From: Methanocalculaceae archaeon
GTDB taxonomy: Archaea; Halobacteriota; Methanomicrobia; Methanomicrobiales; Methanocorpusculaceae
Direction of reading: 5' to 3'
Assembly: GCA_031255895.1 (NCBI GenBank)
Contig: JAIRRQ010000093.1
Location: forward strand, 1-7,532
Length of the DNA stretch: 7,532 nt
Shown: in pieces, positions 6,760-7,532 of the stretch
Layout of the letters: each line of letters opens with the position of its first letter
Numbering within the stretch: the first letter of the stretch is position 1
The notes under the pieces: model-generated
What the model was told of the DNA's origin: nothing
What the model saw: only the letters and a program-made list of their open reading frames with translations
Database searches by the model: none
Made by a program: the position numbers and the translations under genes

Positions 6760-7532
6760 ATGACGACGCCGTTTATCACCATAAAGGACCTCTGTATGGA
6801 TTTTCCAGTGGTCGGAACCTCCGAAGGTCCTTCTGATACTATTCCACGCGCGATAGAACAAAATTCAGTGAGAATCTTGGATAATATCAATCTTGAAATA
6901 GCCGAAGGAGAAATTCTTGGCATCATTGGAAGATCCGGATGTGGCAAGACCGTACTCATCCACCTTGTCCGAGGCATTGACCAACCGCCAACCACTGGAC
7001 AGATCATCTACCACGTTGCCATCTGCCCCAACTGCGGAAGAATCGATCCCCCCAGTCATGCAAAAATTCCCTGTAACAGTTGCGGCACAGTAATGACACA
7101 TCGTGACATTGACTTCTGGGCACCAGAAAACGAAACACTCAAAACCCGCATTATGGCAAGAACCGCCATCATGTTTCAGCGTACATTTGCTCTCTACGGT
7201 GACGATCGTGTCATCGAAAACGTGATCCGAGCCTTAGACGACATCAGCTATCCATCCGAAAATGCCATCTCCCGAGCAGCCGATCTCCTCGACGAAGTCC
7301 GACTCACCCATCGCATGATGCACATCGCCCGCGATCTTTCTGGCGGAGAGAAACAACGTGTTGTCCTTGCACGCCAACTTGCCCGCGATCCAACCTTCTT
7401 TTTCGCGGATGAACCAACCGGAACGTTGGACCCCAAAACAGCTAAGATCGTTCACAATCTCCTTAAAAAAGCATCACGGGAAAAAAATATGGGAATGCTG
7501 ATCACTTCCCACTTCTCGCATGTCTTAGAAGA
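6760..7532 (+). CDS. atwA: Methyl-coenzyme M reductase system component A2 (AtwA), N-terminal part
   Basis: The first 257 residues of an ABC-type ATPase, cut by the window edge. Component A2 is a soluble protein with two ABC domains, required with ATP for reductive activation of the nickel cofactor F430 in methyl-coenzyme M reductase, the last enzyme of methanogenesis. The first ABC domain is complete in its motifs: Walker A GRSGCGKT (57-64), Q-loop Q140, signature LSGGEKQR (193-200), Walker B ending in DEPT (217-220), D-loop GTLDP (221-225) and switch H251. Between Walker A and the Q-loop lies an insert with two cysteine pairs, CPNC (89-92) and CNSC (105-108), which looks like a small zinc ribbon or metal site. 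There are no membrane segments. The second ABC domain should follow beyond the window, since family members are roughly 530-570 residues long. It has its own long leader region and is probably transcribed separately from the upstream operon. Confidence 0.92.
   Translation, partial: MTTPFITIKDLCMDFPVVGTSEGPSDTIPRAIEQNSVRILDNINLEIAEGEILGIIGRSGCGKTVLIHLVRGIDQPPTTGQIIYHVAICPNCGRIDPPSHAKIPCNSCGTVMTHRDIDFWAPENETLKTRIMARTAIMFQRTFALYGDDRVIENVIRALDDISYPSENAISRAADLLDEVRLTHRMMHIARDLSGGEKQRVVLARQLARDPTFFFADEPTGTLDPKTAKIVHNLLKKASREKNMGMLITSHFSHVLE

Overview
The window most likely comes from a methanogenic archaeon. The clearest marker is the partial gene at the right edge, which encodes methyl-coenzyme M reductase system component A2 (AtwA), an ATP-binding protein of methanogens. 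Archaeal-type mevalonate pathway enzymes, ATGA gene overlaps, purine-rich ribosome binding sites and AT-rich spacers all agree. A relative of the Methanomicrobiales is my guess, but the exact lineage cannot be fixed from this sequence alone.

Positions 1-816 are AT-rich with no convincing gene. They hold one degenerate copy (561-586) of a repeat whose intact form lies on the other side of the operon. Positions 817-1214 look more gene-like. A 47-codon frame runs into a classic A_AAA_AAC slippery heptamer, and the -1 frame then stays open to just before the next gene. This is either a decayed small gene or a frameshifted one, and I cannot name its product.

Positions 1221-6107 form a tightly packed plus-strand operon of five genes: an HD-domain phosphohydrolase, a UbiX flavin prenyltransferase, a UbiD-family decarboxylase, the large (aconitase X) subunit of phosphomevalonate dehydratase, and an M50 (site-2 protease type) membrane metalloprotease. 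The first three genes are joined by ATGA overlaps, the fourth follows after 14 bases behind a strong ribosome binding site, and the fifth abuts the fourth. The three middle enzymes fit the archaeal mevalonate pathway. The dehydratase converts 5-phosphomevalonate to trans-anhydromevalonate 5-phosphate. The UbiD-type enzyme decarboxylates that to isopentenyl phosphate, using the prenylated FMN that UbiX makes. The small (swivel, DUF126) subunit of the dehydratase is not in the window.

An AT-rich hairpin with T tracts at 6106-6135 probably ends the operon. The spacer behind it (6108-6759) contains the most striking non-coding structure here: a 437-bp element at 6247-6683 with 54-bp terminal inverted repeats (51/54 identical), flanked by a GAGTT direct repeat and lacking an ORF of 60 codons or more. 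It looks like a MITE (non-autonomous transposable element) lying immediately upstream of the atwA control region. atwA starts at 6760 and runs off the window after 257 codons.
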